A stretch of DNA of 64,000 bases from Tahibacter aquaticus (GCF_004363655.1 NZ_SNZH01000025.1:1-64000), one strand, 5' to 3'; shown: positions 6,914 through 15,976, counted from the first letter of the stretch. A program made the numbers and translations. The notes: generated by a model from the letters alone, not told the origin.

Positions 6914-8203
6914 CTAACCTCGTTTCTTCTTCGGCGCAATGCGCTGGCGCGCCCCAGCGGCAGCCACCACCTTATCGCCGGCTTCCTTGGCGGCAACAGC
7001 CGGCTCGACAGGCTCCCAGCCGCCCATGCCCATCAATACGCGGTCAGCGTGCTTGATGGTGTTTACGTGGCCGTAGTGGTCTTCAATCATCTTGACCGAG
7101 GTGCCCATCTGCTCGGCAAGGAAATACACGTCCACCCCCTCGCTGAGGCGGAAGGTCGCGTAGGTATGGCGGAAGCAATAGGTTGAGCGATTAACGCCGT
7201 TCGCGCCATCGCGGAGATCCGCTTCAATCAGCAGGTCTTCCACCATCCCTGCATAGAGCGTCATGGCTGGCGCGCCCTTGATCGTCGTGAAAACGCGGTC
7301 ATCCGGTGCGGTTGCCTTGGAAATGGCGCGGACACGTTCGAGATAGTCGAGCACGCTCTTCGGCGCGACCAGGTTGCGCGACTTGCCCTTGCCCTGGACG
7401 AACAGCACGACGATCTCGCGACCTTCTCGGTCTTTTGCGGGCCTGACGTCCCGCCAGCGAAGGTTTTTCGCCTCCGGCGGACGCATACCCGTATTGCACA
7501 TAATGAGGATGAAGTTGTAGGCAACCGTGCGATACCACAAGTTTGTCGATTTGCTCGCTCTCGCCACCCATGCGCGTCCGACCGTATGCAGCTTGCGGTA
7601 TTCCTCTAAAGTGAACTCGTCGCGCCGCATCGTCTTGAGCTTAGGCTTCGCGAAGCTCAGGCTCAGGCTCGCCGGAACGAAACGTTTTTTAACGGCAAAA
7701 TTCATCACCGCAGCCAGGATCGACATTTCAGTGCTGATTGTCGCGTCGCTGATGCGCTTGTCACGATAGCGACCGACACCATTCTGACGACGCCAGCCGG
7801 GGTAGTTATCCCAGGTTTCCTGACCGATTAGATGCACCTGCGTCGAGCCGACATAGGCTTGCAACGGACCATCGATCGTCGCGCGCACCTTGCGCGGTCG
7901 GTCTTTGCTGATTTCGCCCCGCAAAGCCTTCAATTCTTGCGCCGCCACGTAGTCCTTGGCGACTGCCGAAAACGGTCGATTGAACACCGGAACATCGTGT
8001 TTGAGTCGAAAGCGTACGTCCGCGTCGTAGTCGAATGCCTTTTCGCGCGCAATGCCTTCGCTTTCAGTCTTAAGGGAAAAGGTCTTGTACCGATCTTCTT
8101 TCGGGAGCTTTACCCGGCAGTACCACCGCCGGTGCTGTACATCCGAGCGGCGGAAGATCACAAGGCCCGGTTTGAGCTCTTGCTTGTCGGTCACGAAGGC
8201 CAT
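6914..8203 (-). CDS. Site-specific tyrosine integrase next to the island junction
   Basis: This 429-aa phage-type integrase should catalyse integration and excision of the island. It has an N-terminal region that may be a DUF3596-like or arm-binding domain, a core-binding domain, and a catalytic domain with Arg in TGMRPPEAK, Lys in QGKGKSRN, FRHTYAT (H-x-x-R) and the nucleophile in IEDHYGH. The position usually filled by His in 'LGHSS' reads MGTS, a variant I believe also occurs in relatives. The C-terminus is Lys-rich (APKKKRG). It lies about 100 bp from the point where a chromosomal gene is interrupted, the usual place for an element's integrase beside its attachment site. Confidence 0.85.
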   Translation of the reverse strand: MAFVTDKQELKPGLVIFRRSDVQHRRWYCRVKLPKEDRYKTFSLKTESEGIAREKAFDYDADVRFRLKHDVPVFNRPFSAVAKDYVAAQELKALRGEISKDRPRKVRATIDGPLQAYVGSTQVHLIGQETWDNYPGWRRQNGVGRYRDKRISDATISTEMSILAAVMNFAVKKRFVPASLSLSFAKPKLKTMRRDEFTLEEYRKLHTVGRAWVARASKSTNLWYRTVAYNFILIMCNTGMRPPEAKNLRWRDVRPAKDREGREIVVLFVQGKGKSRNLVAPKSVLDYLERVRAISKATAPDDRVFTTIKGAPAMTLYAGMVEDLLIEADLRDGANGVNRSTYCFRHTYATFRLSEGVDVYFLAEQMGTSVKMIEDHYGHVNTIKHADRVLMGMGGWEPVEPAVAAKEAGDKVVAAAGARQRIAPKKKRG

Positions 8204-8218
8204 GGGCTACCCCTTTCT

Positions 8219-8285
8219 GTGCAGATTCCGTGCAGAACTTCGCCGTAAGTACTTGATCGGTCGTTGCTGTGCAGGGCTTGTGCAG
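8219..8285. repeat. Two pairs of GTGCAG repeats upstream of the integrase (candidate arm or operator sites)
   Basis: GTGCAG occurs at 8219, 8230, 8269 and 8280. Within each pair the copies are 11 bp apart, one helical turn, and the pairs are 50 bp apart. The block sits between the integrase start and the island junction, where arm-type sites, an excisionase site or an integrase operator would be expected. Confidence 0.5.
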
Positions 8286-8345
8286 GGGATTATATCAAAA
8301 AATATCGTTTACTTACGGATATTTAGGAGTACCTCGTCTCCCCAG
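8243..8345. other. Probable attachment-site region of the island
   Basis: CCGTAAGTA (8243-8251) and TACTTACGG (8310-8318) form a perfect 9-bp inverted repeat. The interrupted response-regulator frame runs through the right arm and stops at 8309. The regulator reading stays family-like up to about 8340 and then becomes unrelated, which places the junction at about 8315-8345. The matching site at the other end of the island is outside the window, so the core sequence cannot be defined here. Confidence 0.45.
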
Positions 8346-8551
8346 CGGTAGAGCCAGCCTCCACCGGGCACCGGACGGCTGCCGGCACTGCCGAGCGCGG
8401 CCAGGGCCATGCGCGGCGAGCTGAACGGTCGCAGGTGCAGCATGGGATCGAGCATCAGGGGGACGACGTCGAGGTATTCCTCGTGGTCGTCGACCAGGAC
8501 TGTGGTGGTGGGAAAGTAGAACGGCGGGATCGCGCTGGCGCCGGGTTGCAT
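8309..8551 (-). pseudogene. Response regulator truncated by island integration
   Basis: The start codon overlaps the kinase stop by one base, so this was the second gene of a two-component operon. The 80-aa product begins a receiver domain (TTTVLVDDHEEYLDVV, then the ...LHLRPFSSPRMALAALG helix) and reaches GGWLYRWGDE. It then ends after a few unrelated residues (VLLNIRK). The phospho-acceptor Asp strand and everything downstream are missing, so it cannot act as a normal regulator. The remainder is expected on the far side of the island. Relatives next to LqsS/CqsS-like kinases are full-length receiver proteins. Confidence 0.7.
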
Positions 8552-9921
8552 CAGTTCTCCCTCCGTATCAGGTCGGGAAAGACGATCGTGAATTCGGTGA
8601 ATTCGCCGAAGGTAGAGCGGCAGATGATGGTCGCACCCATGCGTTCCAAAGCCATGCGCACGAATGAAAGGCCGACGCCGAGGCCGGTACTGTAGTCGGT
8701 GGCGCTGGAGTAAAAACGTTCGAAGATATGCGGCAGAACGTCGGGCGGAATTCCCGGCCCGGTATCGTGGCAGACCACACGTTGTCCTCCTTCGTCGGCG
8801 TGAACGCTGAGGACGATATTACCTTTGCCCGCCTGGCCTGTGTGGAATAAGGCATTTTTTATCAGATTAAACAACACGTGCACGAGCAGCAGGCGCGAGC
8901 CGTTGAAGGCGAAATCGTCGCAGATGCCGACACTGACACGGCTACGCTCGTGCTGCGAACCGAACGGGTAGCGCTCCAGCGCTTCCAGTACGCAATCGCG
9001 CGCGGAAATGCTCTCCAGCTGCAGCGAGCCTATCGGTCGCGCGGCCACCAGCAGCATGTCGATCACCGTATTGGCGTGCTCGACTTCGCGGCCGATGGTG
9101 TCCATCGCCTTGGACAGGCGGCCAAGCTGTGATTCGCGCAATTCCGGCACCGGCAGATCGGCCGCAACGGCGGCGCGGTGCGAATCGGCCAGCAGCGGCA
9201 GGAAACGGTCCACCGCCTGGGTGGCAATGCGCACCGAGGCCAGCGGCGTGCGCAATTCGTGCGCGATGTTGTTGGTCGCGGCGATGATTGCATCCAGGCG
9301 CGCCTGGTTGCTGATGCTGTGGGAAATACTGAAGACCGACCCAGAGATCAGCGCGAAGGCCCAGACCGCCGAGTAAGACAGCAGGGCGCCGCCGTCCAGC
9401 GGCGCGAACGGCCATAGCGCGTAGACGAGTACGGCGAACAAGGTGCCGACGACGCTGGTCACGAGGAAGCTGACCATGTCGAACAGCATCACCATGAGAA
9501 ACACCGACAGCAGATGCGACAGCTGCCATTCCGGCTGGTGGCTGTTCTGCAGCAGCATGTAGGAAAAGAAGAACGGCAGGGCGAAGGTCATCGCCAGATA
9601 CCAGTACAGCGGCAGCCAGGCGCGCACGCGGTTCGGCCAGTAGCTGACCAGCATCAGCGGCAGGAACAGCAGTGAACCGAACAGGCGCAGGCCGAGGTTT
9701 TCGTAGGGCTGCGGGATGATCAGCGCCCAGACCACCCAATAGGCCGGAAAGCCGAATACGCCCAGCGCGCCCATCCAGCGCATCTTGGGCTCGGAATAGC
9801 GCGCCCGGGTGAAGATGGCTGTCTGGAAGCGCAGCCACAGGCGGCCCAGTCGCCACAAGGCCAGTTTGGGCAGCGCATACAGCCGCCGCCGGGCAGAGGA
9901 AAGGGCGTCGCTGGCGTTCAT
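8551..9921 (-). CDS. Membrane sensor histidine kinase, CqsS/LqsS-like (alpha-hydroxyketone sensing type)
   Basis: This is a 456-aa inner-membrane kinase. About six hydrophobic segments fill residues 50-200, opening with the IPQPYENLGLRL motif shared by CqsS and LqsS kinases, which sense alpha-hydroxyketone signals. The dimerisation box is NNIAHELRTPLAS with His221. The ATPase domain shows the N box (NLIKNALFH), DTGPGIP, FERFYSS and GVGLSFV, so the kinase core is intact. Its operon partner, the downstream response regulator, is cut off by the island, so the pathway is probably rewired or silent unless another regulator serves. No synthase gene of the CqsA/LqsA type is visible in the window. 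Confidence 0.82.
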   Translation of the reverse strand: MNASDALSSARRRLYALPKLALWRLGRLWLRFQTAIFTRARYSEPKMRWMGALGVFGFPAYWVVWALIIPQPYENLGLRLFGSLLFLPLMLVSYWPNRVRAWLPLYWYLAMTFALPFFFSYMLLQNSHQPEWQLSHLLSVFLMVMLFDMVSFLVTSVVGTLFAVLVYALWPFAPLDGGALLSYSAVWAFALISGSVFSISHSISNQARLDAIIAATNNIAHELRTPLASVRIATQAVDRFLPLLADSHRAAVAADLPVPELRESQLGRLSKAMDTIGREVEHANTVIDMLLVAARPIGSLQLESISARDCVLEALERYPFGSQHERSRVSVGICDDFAFNGSRLLLVHVLFNLIKNALFHTGQAGKGNIVLSVHADEGGQRVVCHDTGPGIPPDVLPHIFERFYSSATDYSTGLGVGLSFVRMALERMGATIICRSTFGEFTEFTIVFPDLIRREN

Positions 9922-10165
9922 GCGCGCCCGGGTGGATCGCCGTCGGTGCTTCTATACATGGCCGATGCCGCCGCGGATACAGCTTCGATACTAGTGGAAT
10001 TGCGCCGATATGGGCGAGTCCGCAACGGCCTGGTCGAGGCTGGCACGTACGCGCACTCGGGTTGCAGCGGAACGGGCGAGCGCGGGACGCCGATGTCCCG
10101 TCTGCTGTTCAGGTTGCACCTTTGTCGGCGTTGTGCCCAGCTTTCGATCCGCGGGTTTCTGTCGT

Positions 10166-10555
10166 TCACCGATAGTCGCGGTGGCACCCTTCGCAGGCCT
10201 CGCGGATCTGCTGCAGCGGCGCGTCCAGCCCCTGGCAGTCGGCCGGCGGCTGTTGCGCCCAGCGCTGGCCGAGGTCGGCAAACTGCTTGGCCTGGGCAAA
10301 GAAGTCGGGTACTTCGCCGGGTTGCGAGGGCCCTATGTCGACGGCAGTCTCGGCCAGACGGCGCAAATGCAAGGCCATGACGGCGGGATCGCACTTGCCG
10401 CTGCGTTGCAGCCGGCGCAGTTCGGCCTGATGCTGCTGCAGCACGGCCATCACGCCGCGCGGCCAGGCGTTGCGCTGGTGCAGGGCATTGGCGGCGCTGA
10501 AGGCGATGAGCGCGCCGATCAGGGCGCCGGCAAGCAGGATCAGCAAGGAGCGCAT
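10166..10555 (-). CDS. Exported cytochrome c-type protein with a C-terminal haem site
   Basis: The product (129 aa) has an N-terminal hydrophobic segment (RSLLILLAGALIGALIAFSA) serving as signal or anchor, a helical middle, and a haem-binding CEGCH motif five residues before the end (the terminal residues are CEGCHRDYR). A single CxxCH near the C-terminus of a four-helix protein is the cytochrome c' arrangement. An in-frame ATG at 10582 would add nine residues; the 10555 start places the hydrophobic run closer to the N-terminus. It is transcribed away from tcdA. The electron-transfer partner is unknown. Confidence 0.65.
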   Translation of the reverse strand: MRSLLILLAGALIGALIAFSAANALHQRNAWPRGVMAVLQQHQAELRRLQRSGKCDPAVMALHLRRLAETAVDIGPSQPGEVPDFFAQAKQFADLGQRWAQQPPADCQGLDAPLQQIREACEGCHRDYR

Positions 10556-10637
10556 GGCGGTACCGCGCAAAACGGCGAGCATAGCCCAGCGTCGGTAGCG
10601 GCTGTAGCGTCCACGACCGCACTGCTAGAATCCGCCG

Positions 10638-11444
10638 ATGTACGAACCTTCTATTGCGGCCCGCTTCGGCGGCGTCGACCGGCTGTATGGCCGCGGCGCG
10701 CTGGACCGTCTGGCCCTGGCCCACGTGGCCGTGATCGGCCTGGGCGGCGTGGGATCCTGGAGCGTCGAAGCCCTGGCCCGCAGCGGCATCGGCCATCTGA
10801 CGCTGATCGATGCCGACGACATCTGCCTGTCCAATACCAATCGCCAGCTGCATGCGCTGGAAGGCAATTTCGGCCGCGCCAAGGTGGCTGTGCTGGCGGA
10901 GCGCGCAAAGGCCATCAACCCGGCCATACAGGTCACGGCAATCGAAAGCTTCGTCACGCCGGCCAATCTGGCCGAGCTGCTCGACGGCGGTTTCGACCTG
11001 ATTCTCGACGCCTGCGACAGCTTCCGCGTCAAGGTCGAGATGATTGCCTGGTGCCGCCGGCGCAAGCAGGCCCTGCTCGTGGTCGGCTCGGCCGGCGGAC
11101 GCGTCGATCCTACCCGTATCCAGGTGCGCGATCTGTCGCGTACCGAGCACGATGCGCTGCTGTCGCTGGTGCGCAAGAAACTGCGCCAGGATTTCGGTTT
11201 CCCGCGCAATCGCGAGCGCTATTTCTCCGTGCCGGCGGTATTTTCGCTGGAGAACGTGCGCTATCCCCAGGCCGACGGCAGCGTCTGCGGCACGCGGCCG
11301 GCCGATGCGGCGGAAGGTTTCCGCCTGGACTGCGGCGCCGGCCTCGGTGCGGCCATGCATGTGACGGCGGCGTTCGGCCTGGTGGCAGCGGGCAAGGCGA
11401 TAGAGCGGCTGCTGGCGTCACGGCCGGGCGCTTCCGCAGCATAG
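10638..11444 (+). CDS. tcdA: tRNA threonylcarbamoyladenosine dehydratase
   Basis: This 268-aa E1-like (ThiF/MoeB/HesA) enzyme performs the ATP-dependent cyclisation of t6A to ct6A at position 37 of ANN-decoding tRNAs. The nucleotide-binding GLGGVGSWSVEALARSG motif sits at about residues 35-51. LIDADDICLSNTNRQ holds the Asp and Arg of the adenylation site, and DACDSFRVK follows. Length and motif spacing match TcdA (CsdL). It stands between a divergent cytochrome gene and a small membrane-protein gene. Confidence 0.88.
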   Translation: MYEPSIAARFGGVDRLYGRGALDRLALAHVAVIGLGGVGSWSVEALARSGIGHLTLIDADDICLSNTNRQLHALEGNFGRAKVAVLAERAKAINPAIQVTAIESFVTPANLAELLDGGFDLILDACDSFRVKVEMIAWCRRRKQALLVVGSAGGRVDPTRIQVRDLSRTEHDALLSLVRKKLRQDFGFPRNRERYFSVPAVFSLENVRYPQADGSVCGTRPADAAEGFRLDCGAGLGAAMHVTAAFGLVAAGKAIERLLASRPGASAA

Positions 11445-11535
11445 GGTTCACATTGCTGGGTCTTGCGTCGCCCACGCTAGCGCCCCACATTGCGCAGGCG
11501 GGCAAAGTGGCTCGCGCGCGAGGGGAAATACGGCA

Positions 11536-11766
11536 ATGACGGGTTCGCTGCGTTCGGTGGTGTTCGGACCACTGCTCGGCTTTGCCGAGCGCTTGCGGTT
11601 TCCGCGTCTGCTGGCCTTGACTGCGACGCTGTTCGTGATCGATCTGTTCGTGCCCGACCTGGTTCCGTTCGTCGACGAAATCCTGCTGGCTCTGGTCACC
11701 TTGCTGCTGAGCCGCTGGAAGAAGCGCGTGCCGGAACCGCCGCCGCTGCATCAGCGCAACGGCTGA
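11536..11766 (+). CDS. Small membrane protein, DUF6116-like
   Basis: This 76-aa protein has a central hydrophobic region (LLALTATLFVIDLFVP and DEILLALVTLLLSRW) followed by a basic RWKKR stretch. This matches small Xanthomonadales membrane proteins annotated, as I recall, as DUF6116. Two membrane-associated helices are likely. Its last 16 bases overlap the end of the convergent tatD gene. The function is unknown. Confidence 0.6.
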   Translation: MTGSLRSVVFGPLLGFAERLRFPRLLALTATLFVIDLFVPDLVPFVDEILLALVTLLLSRWKKRVPEPPPLHQRNG

Positions 11767-12560
11767 GGGAACAATGGCTTGGCGCGGCGGCCGAACAGCT
11801 GCCGCGCATTGTCGCGTATCGCCGCGGCGATCTGCTCTCGCGGCTCCGCACGCAGGGCGGCAACGACATCGAGAACAGCGGCCACGCTGGCCGGTTCGTT
11901 GCGCTGGCCGCGCTGCTCGGCCAGCGGCTGATCGGGTGCATCGCTTTCCAGCAGCAGGAATTCCAGCGGCATCTGCGTGACGAGGCGACGCAGGCGATGG
12001 GCACGGGAATAGCTCAGCGGCCCGCCTATGCCAATAAAAAACCCCATCTTCCACAATTGTTCGGCCTGCTCGATGCTGCCGGAATAGCTGTGCACCACGC
12101 CGCGCAAGCCGCCTGCGGCACGCAGCGAATGAATGACTTCCTCCACCGCGCGGCGCGCGTGCACGATCAGCGGCAAGTCGAACTCGCGCGCGATATCGAG
12201 CTGGCCGCGGAAGAACAGGCGCTGCAGCTCCGGCTCCAGTCCGTCGACGAAATAGTCCAGGCCGCATTCGCCGACGCCGACCGCATCGCCCTGGCGCAGG
12301 CGCGCGCGCAGTTGTTCCAGATGTTCGGGACGGTGCTCGGCCAGAAACAGCGGATGCAGGCCATAGGCCGGCAGCAGGCCGCTGTCGCCGGCACAGAGCT
12401 GCGCCAGGGCCGGCCAGTCGGCGGCGCGGATGGCCGGGATCACTTGCGTGGTAACGCCGGCGGCGCGGGCGCGGGCGATGACCTCGGCGCGGTCGGCATC
12501 GAACTCCGGCGCGTCCAGGTGGCAGTGGCTGTCGACCAGATTGTCGAAGAGGGCATCCAT
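11751..12560 (-). CDS. tatD: TatD-family metal-dependent deoxyribonuclease
   Basis: This is a TIM-barrel amidohydrolase-fold nuclease of about 269 aa. The metal ligands are visible in order: VDSHCHLD near the start, GVGECGLDYF (Glu), PLIVHARRA (His), GVVHSYSG (His) and LLLESDAP (Asp). TatD enzymes are Mg-dependent 3'-5' exonucleases linked to DNA repair. The frame is open to 12653, but the ATG at 12560 precedes the conserved start and the upstream part is poor in family features. It is convergent with the small membrane-protein gene and divergent from a glycosyltransferase. Confidence 0.82.
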   Translation of the reverse strand: MDALFDNLVDSHCHLDAPEFDADRAEVIARARAAGVTTQVIPAIRAADWPALAQLCAGDSGLLPAYGLHPLFLAEHRPEHLEQLRARLRQGDAVGVGECGLDYFVDGLEPELQRLFFRGQLDIAREFDLPLIVHARRAVEEVIHSLRAAGGLRGVVHSYSGSIEQAEQLWKMGFFIGIGGPLSYSRAHRLRRLVTQMPLEFLLLESDAPDQPLAEQRGQRNEPASVAAVLDVVAALRAEPREQIAAAIRDNARQLFGRRAKPLFPQPLR

Positions 12561-12652
12561 GCCGTCGAGTCTGGCCGTTGCGCCAGCACGGCTGCAAGCA
12601 CAGCCGCGAGTGCGTCGGCTAGACTGCGGTGTTTTCGACTGACCCTGGCGCA

Positions 12653-13636
12653 ATGAATCCGCCCAACGACTTCGCGCTGAGCATATTGCTGATCGCCTAC
12701 CGCGCCGCCGACACCATCGTCGCGGCGATCGACGCGGCGCTGGCGCAGACCGTCGCCTGCGAAATCATCGTGTCCGACGACTGCTCGCCCGACGACACCT
12801 TTGCCGTCGCCCAGCGTCACCTGGCCGGCTATGCCGGGCCGCACAAGGTGATCGTGCGGCAGAGCGAAACCAATCGCGGCATTTCGCGTCACCTGAGCGA
12901 GCTGGCGGCGCTGGCGCAAGGGCGCATCTTCATCATCATGGCCGGCGACGACATTGCACGCCCGCGCCGTGCCGCGGCCACGCTGGCGGCGTTCGAGGCC
13001 AACCCCGAGGTCTACGCACTGGGATCGATAGTCGACGAAATCGACATGCAAGGCCGTCCGCTGCGCCAGGGCGTGCGGCATATGCCGGCCGAATTTGGCC
13101 TGGAATATTTCGCCCGCGCCGGCCGCCTGGTCACTTTGCTGGGGGCCAGCCTGGCGCTGCGGCGCGAAGTGTTCGACCGTTTCGGCCCGCTGCGCGGCAG
13201 CGCCGAGGACAATATCCTCAGCCTGCGCGCAGTATTGCTCGGCCGCGGCCTGTGTCTGGACGAGGCGCTCATCGACTACCGGCAGAATCCCGACGGGCTG
13301 GGCAACTGGATCTTCGCTCGTCACGACGACTCGCCCGAGCGCTTCCGCCGCCGCTACGAGCGCACTGTGCGCATGTATCGCGACGTTGCCGAGGACATCG
13401 CCGCGGCATTGGAAAAACTGCCCGATATTTCAACGCAGCGGCGGGCGCTGGCACAGCAGGTCATCGCCTTGTACCGCATCGAGGCAGACGCGCGCAGTGC
13501 AATTCTCGACCAGCCGCGACGCGCCTGGCTGGGGCCGATCTGGCGCGGACTGTGTCAGCCCGGCCTGCGCCGCAAGAGCGCCGAACGCGCGTTGAAGCTG
13601 CTGCTGCCGCGGCGCTGGTTCGGTCTGCGCAGCTGA
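12653..13636 (+). CDS. Family 2 glycosyltransferase
   Basis: This 327-aa GT-A protein has the nucleotide-sugar site beginning LSILLIAYRAADTI, VSDDCSPDDTF (about 38-48), the acceptor-side MAGDDIARPRRA and a later GSAEDNILSLRA. It probably transfers a sugar to a cell-surface glycan; donor and acceptor are not predictable. There are no membrane spans. The C-terminal 90 residues are basic and may contact the membrane. The ATG at 12653 was preferred over one at 12629 because the conserved strand then starts near residue 9. Confidence 0.78.
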   Translation: MNPPNDFALSILLIAYRAADTIVAAIDAALAQTVACEIIVSDDCSPDDTFAVAQRHLAGYAGPHKVIVRQSETNRGISRHLSELAALAQGRIFIIMAGDDIARPRRAAATLAAFEANPEVYALGSIVDEIDMQGRPLRQGVRHMPAEFGLEYFARAGRLVTLLGASLALRREVFDRFGPLRGSAEDNILSLRAVLLGRGLCLDEALIDYRQNPDGLGNWIFARHDDSPERFRRRYERTVRMYRDVAEDIAAALEKLPDISTQRRALAQQVIALYRIEADARSAILDQPRRAWLGPIWRGLCQPGLRRKSAERALKLLLPRRWFGLRS

Positions 13637-13681
13637 TCCTTCGCCTTGCGCTGTCCTGCATGACGGGATGCCGCATCGCTG

Positions 13682-14866
13682 CTACATCACCAGCCAGGCC
13701 GCCAGGCCCAGAAACAGGCCCATGCTGACCACATCGGTCGCCGTAGTCAGGAAGATGCTCGACGCCGTGGCCGGATCGGCGCCCAGGCGCTTGAGCAGCA
13801 GCGGCACCGCAGCGCCGGCCATGCCGGAAATGGCGCAGCTGCTGGTCATTGCCACCCAGGTGATCAGGGACAGCAGCCAAGGCTGAGGGTGATGCTGCAT
13901 CGTTGCCATGACGTACATGGCAATGGCGGCGACCACGCCGGTCAGCGCGCCGTTGACCAGGCCCAGCAGGGCCTCCTTCGCCATCAGCGCGCCCGCCTGG
14001 GAGCTGCGCACTTCGCCTAGCGTCATGCCGCGCAAGGTGACGGCGAGCGATTGGCAGCCGGTATTGCTGCATTGCCCCGACAGCACCGGAATGAAGATCG
14101 CCAGCAGCACGATGCGATTGACCGTGTCCTGGAACAGGCCGACCGTGGCCGCGGCGATGAAGGCCGTGAACAGGTTCAGCTGCAGCCAGGGGTGACGGAA
14201 CTTGAGCGAGCGCAGCCAGGGCGTGGCGGCGCGCTCTTCTTTCTCCACACCGACCATCGCGCCGGCCTGGGCGCTGATCTCGAAGGCTTGCTGCTCGAAC
14301 AGCACCGAGCCGCGCACCACGCCGATCAGGCGGCCTTCGGCGTCGCAGACCGGATAGACCGGATAGTGCCGCGTCACCACCGCATGCATGGCGTCGATCA
14401 GATCCATGTCGGCGCGTAGCGAGAAGGGCGAGGTCAGCATCACTTCGGCCAGGGTGTCGTTGGGATTGGCGAACAGCAGTTCGCGGAAGGCAACCACGCC
14501 GACCAGGCGATCGTGCTTGTCGAGCACATACAGATAGGTGATCAGGGTCTGCTTGACCGCCTCGCGCAGGGTTTCCACCGCTTCGTGGATGCGAGTGCCC
14601 GGGGCGAAGACCGCATTCGGCTTTTCCATCAGCCGGCCGACGCTGGATTCCGGCCAGGCGCCGTCTTCCAGCCACTGCTCGCCGGCGCTGTCGGCTGCGG
14701 CGATGCGTTGGCGCCGGGTCGGGGCGAATTCCTCGAGGATTTCCACCGCCTGGCCCGGATTCAGCTGGGCCAGCACGGCGGCGACTTCCGCGTCCGCCCG
14801 ATCGTGCAGCGCGTCGGCCGCGGCCTTGGGATCGAGTTCGCGCACGCGGCGCAGCAGCGTTTCCAT
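13682..14866 (-). CDS. mgtE: MgtE-family magnesium transporter
   Basis: This 394-aa transporter has a cytosolic MgtE-N domain, two CBS domains (about residues 85-210; LYVLDKHDRLVGVV and YPVCDAEGRLIGVVRG) and a C-terminal five-helix channel. The channel includes GQCSNTGCQSLAVTLRGMT and a helix-rich pore domain. CBS and N domains sense intracellular Mg2+ and gate the pore. The start is set by GGGGGAG just upstream; the open frame to 14989 lacks such support. The N domain looks shorter than in the classic 450-aa proteins. It is transcribed alone. Confidence 0.82.
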   Translation of the reverse strand: METLLRRVRELDPKAAADALHDRADAEVAAVLAQLNPGQAVEILEEFAPTRRQRIAAADSAGEQWLEDGAWPESSVGRLMEKPNAVFAPGTRIHEAVETLREAVKQTLITYLYVLDKHDRLVGVVAFRELLFANPNDTLAEVMLTSPFSLRADMDLIDAMHAVVTRHYPVYPVCDAEGRLIGVVRGSVLFEQQAFEISAQAGAMVGVEKEERAATPWLRSLKFRHPWLQLNLFTAFIAAATVGLFQDTVNRIVLLAIFIPVLSGQCSNTGCQSLAVTLRGMTLGEVRSSQAGALMAKEALLGLVNGALTGVVAAIAMYVMATMQHHPQPWLLSLITWVAMTSSCAISGMAGAAVPLLLKRLGADPATASSIFLTTATDVVSMGLFLGLAAWLVM

Positions 14867-15051
14867 CGGCTCCCCCCGCAGGGATAGAAAGCCGCGATGG
14901 TAGCGTGACAGCGGCGAGGCGCCCACCGCCTGGCGTGAGGGCCGGCAAGCCGGGGGCAGGGCGGGGTTCGAAAACAGGACCGGCGCCACGATGGGCGCCG
15001 GTATGGTAACAATAAACTATGAAGCTATTTTTAGTTTTCTATATGTGGTGA

Positions 15052-15489
15052 TCAGTTCAGCGCATAGAAGCGGTGCGGACCGATGACGGCCACCGGACGG
15101 CCTATGGCCCAGCTCTGCGGCTCGGCATAGTTGGCGACGAAATGACTGGCGCCGGGCACTACGCGCATGCGCAGGCTTTCCGGCAACAGCCACGTGTTGC
15201 GCGCGCCGCTGGCGACTACCCAGGCTTTTGTCCACGCGTCAAAATTGTCAATTTCGTAATTTTTACTCGTAATGGATAACGCAAACTGGCGACGTGCCGT
15301 CAGCACTTCACACAGGTTGCTGCCCCAGCGGCCCTGCTCCAGACGGTGCAGGCCGACCTCGGCAACGGCCATCTGGCCGCGAATGGATTCGCCGCGGGCT
15401 TCCAGATAGACGGTTGCCGCCAGACAGGTCTGGTCGGCGATGGGTTGCGGCATGACCGAAGTCATCCACAGCAACAGGCCCAGCTTCAT
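15052..15489 (-). CDS. Exported cell-wall hydrolase, SleB/CwlJ type (Hydrolase_2)
   Basis: The product (145 aa) has a short hydrophobic N-terminus (KLGLLLWMTSVMPQPIAD) and a Hydrolase_2 domain starting CLAATVYLEARGES, where the Glu of the EARGE motif is the likely catalytic acid of this muramidase-like family. Later conserved parts are QFALSI, a central region after it, and the end GPHRFYAL. It probably cleaves peptidoglycan. Two ATGs compete; GGAGGT is 6 bases before the second (15489) and abuts the first, so the second is chosen. Confidence 0.75.
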   Translation of the reverse strand: MKLGLLLWMTSVMPQPIADQTCLAATVYLEARGESIRGQMAVAEVGLHRLEQGRWGSNLCEVLTARRQFALSITSKNYEIDNFDAWTKAWVVASGARNTWLLPESLRMRVVPGASHFVANYAEPQSWAIGRPVAVIGPHRFYALN

Positions 15490-15976
15490 GCTCATACCTC
15501 CGTGCACACGGTCCTTGCGCGCGCTTGAGGTCGTAAGGCGACCGCCAGGCGTTTCGGGTTTCCGGAATGTCGGTTGCGCCGCCTTCCTAAGCGTGGCGGC
15601 GTGGTCGTGCCGGGGCGCATTCCTGGGCAACAAGTGCCCGCGCAGGCTGACGACCGGTTGATCACATCTCCCGCCAACGTAGCGGAAGCGCTTTAACCAG
15701 GACGACCGTAGAGAAAATTCCGGCCGTCAAAAACCGCGCGATCCGAACTCATCCGGTTCACGAGATCTGGTTGGTCGGGTCTCCTGACCCGATTCTGGGG
15801 TGCGGGAATGGCGACCCGCTGGATTCGGTGAGGCGCACCCTAGCGGGCAATCCGGGTGCTGTCAAACCGCCCGGGTCGCAGTTAACGCGCAGCTAACATG
15901 CTGTTCAGCGTGCGTTTTGTGATGAAATTTGCAGCTTTTTGCATATTGCCGGGTTGTTGCAATATGCGCAGCGCCC
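15490..15976. other. Gene-free interval of about 490 bp with one strong hairpin
   Basis: No ORF here looks coding. TCGGGTC (15775-15781) and GACCCGA (15786-15792) form a perfect hairpin with a TCCT loop, without a T-run on either side. It could be leader structure for the cell-wall hydrolase (minus strand), but I match it to no riboswitch class I know. Confidence 0.4.

Noticed and set aside
15720-15880. Possible riboswitch before the cell-wall hydrolase
   Set aside because: Only one simple hairpin is clear, and no c-di-GMP, c-di-AMP or Mg2+ riboswitch consensus could be recognised.
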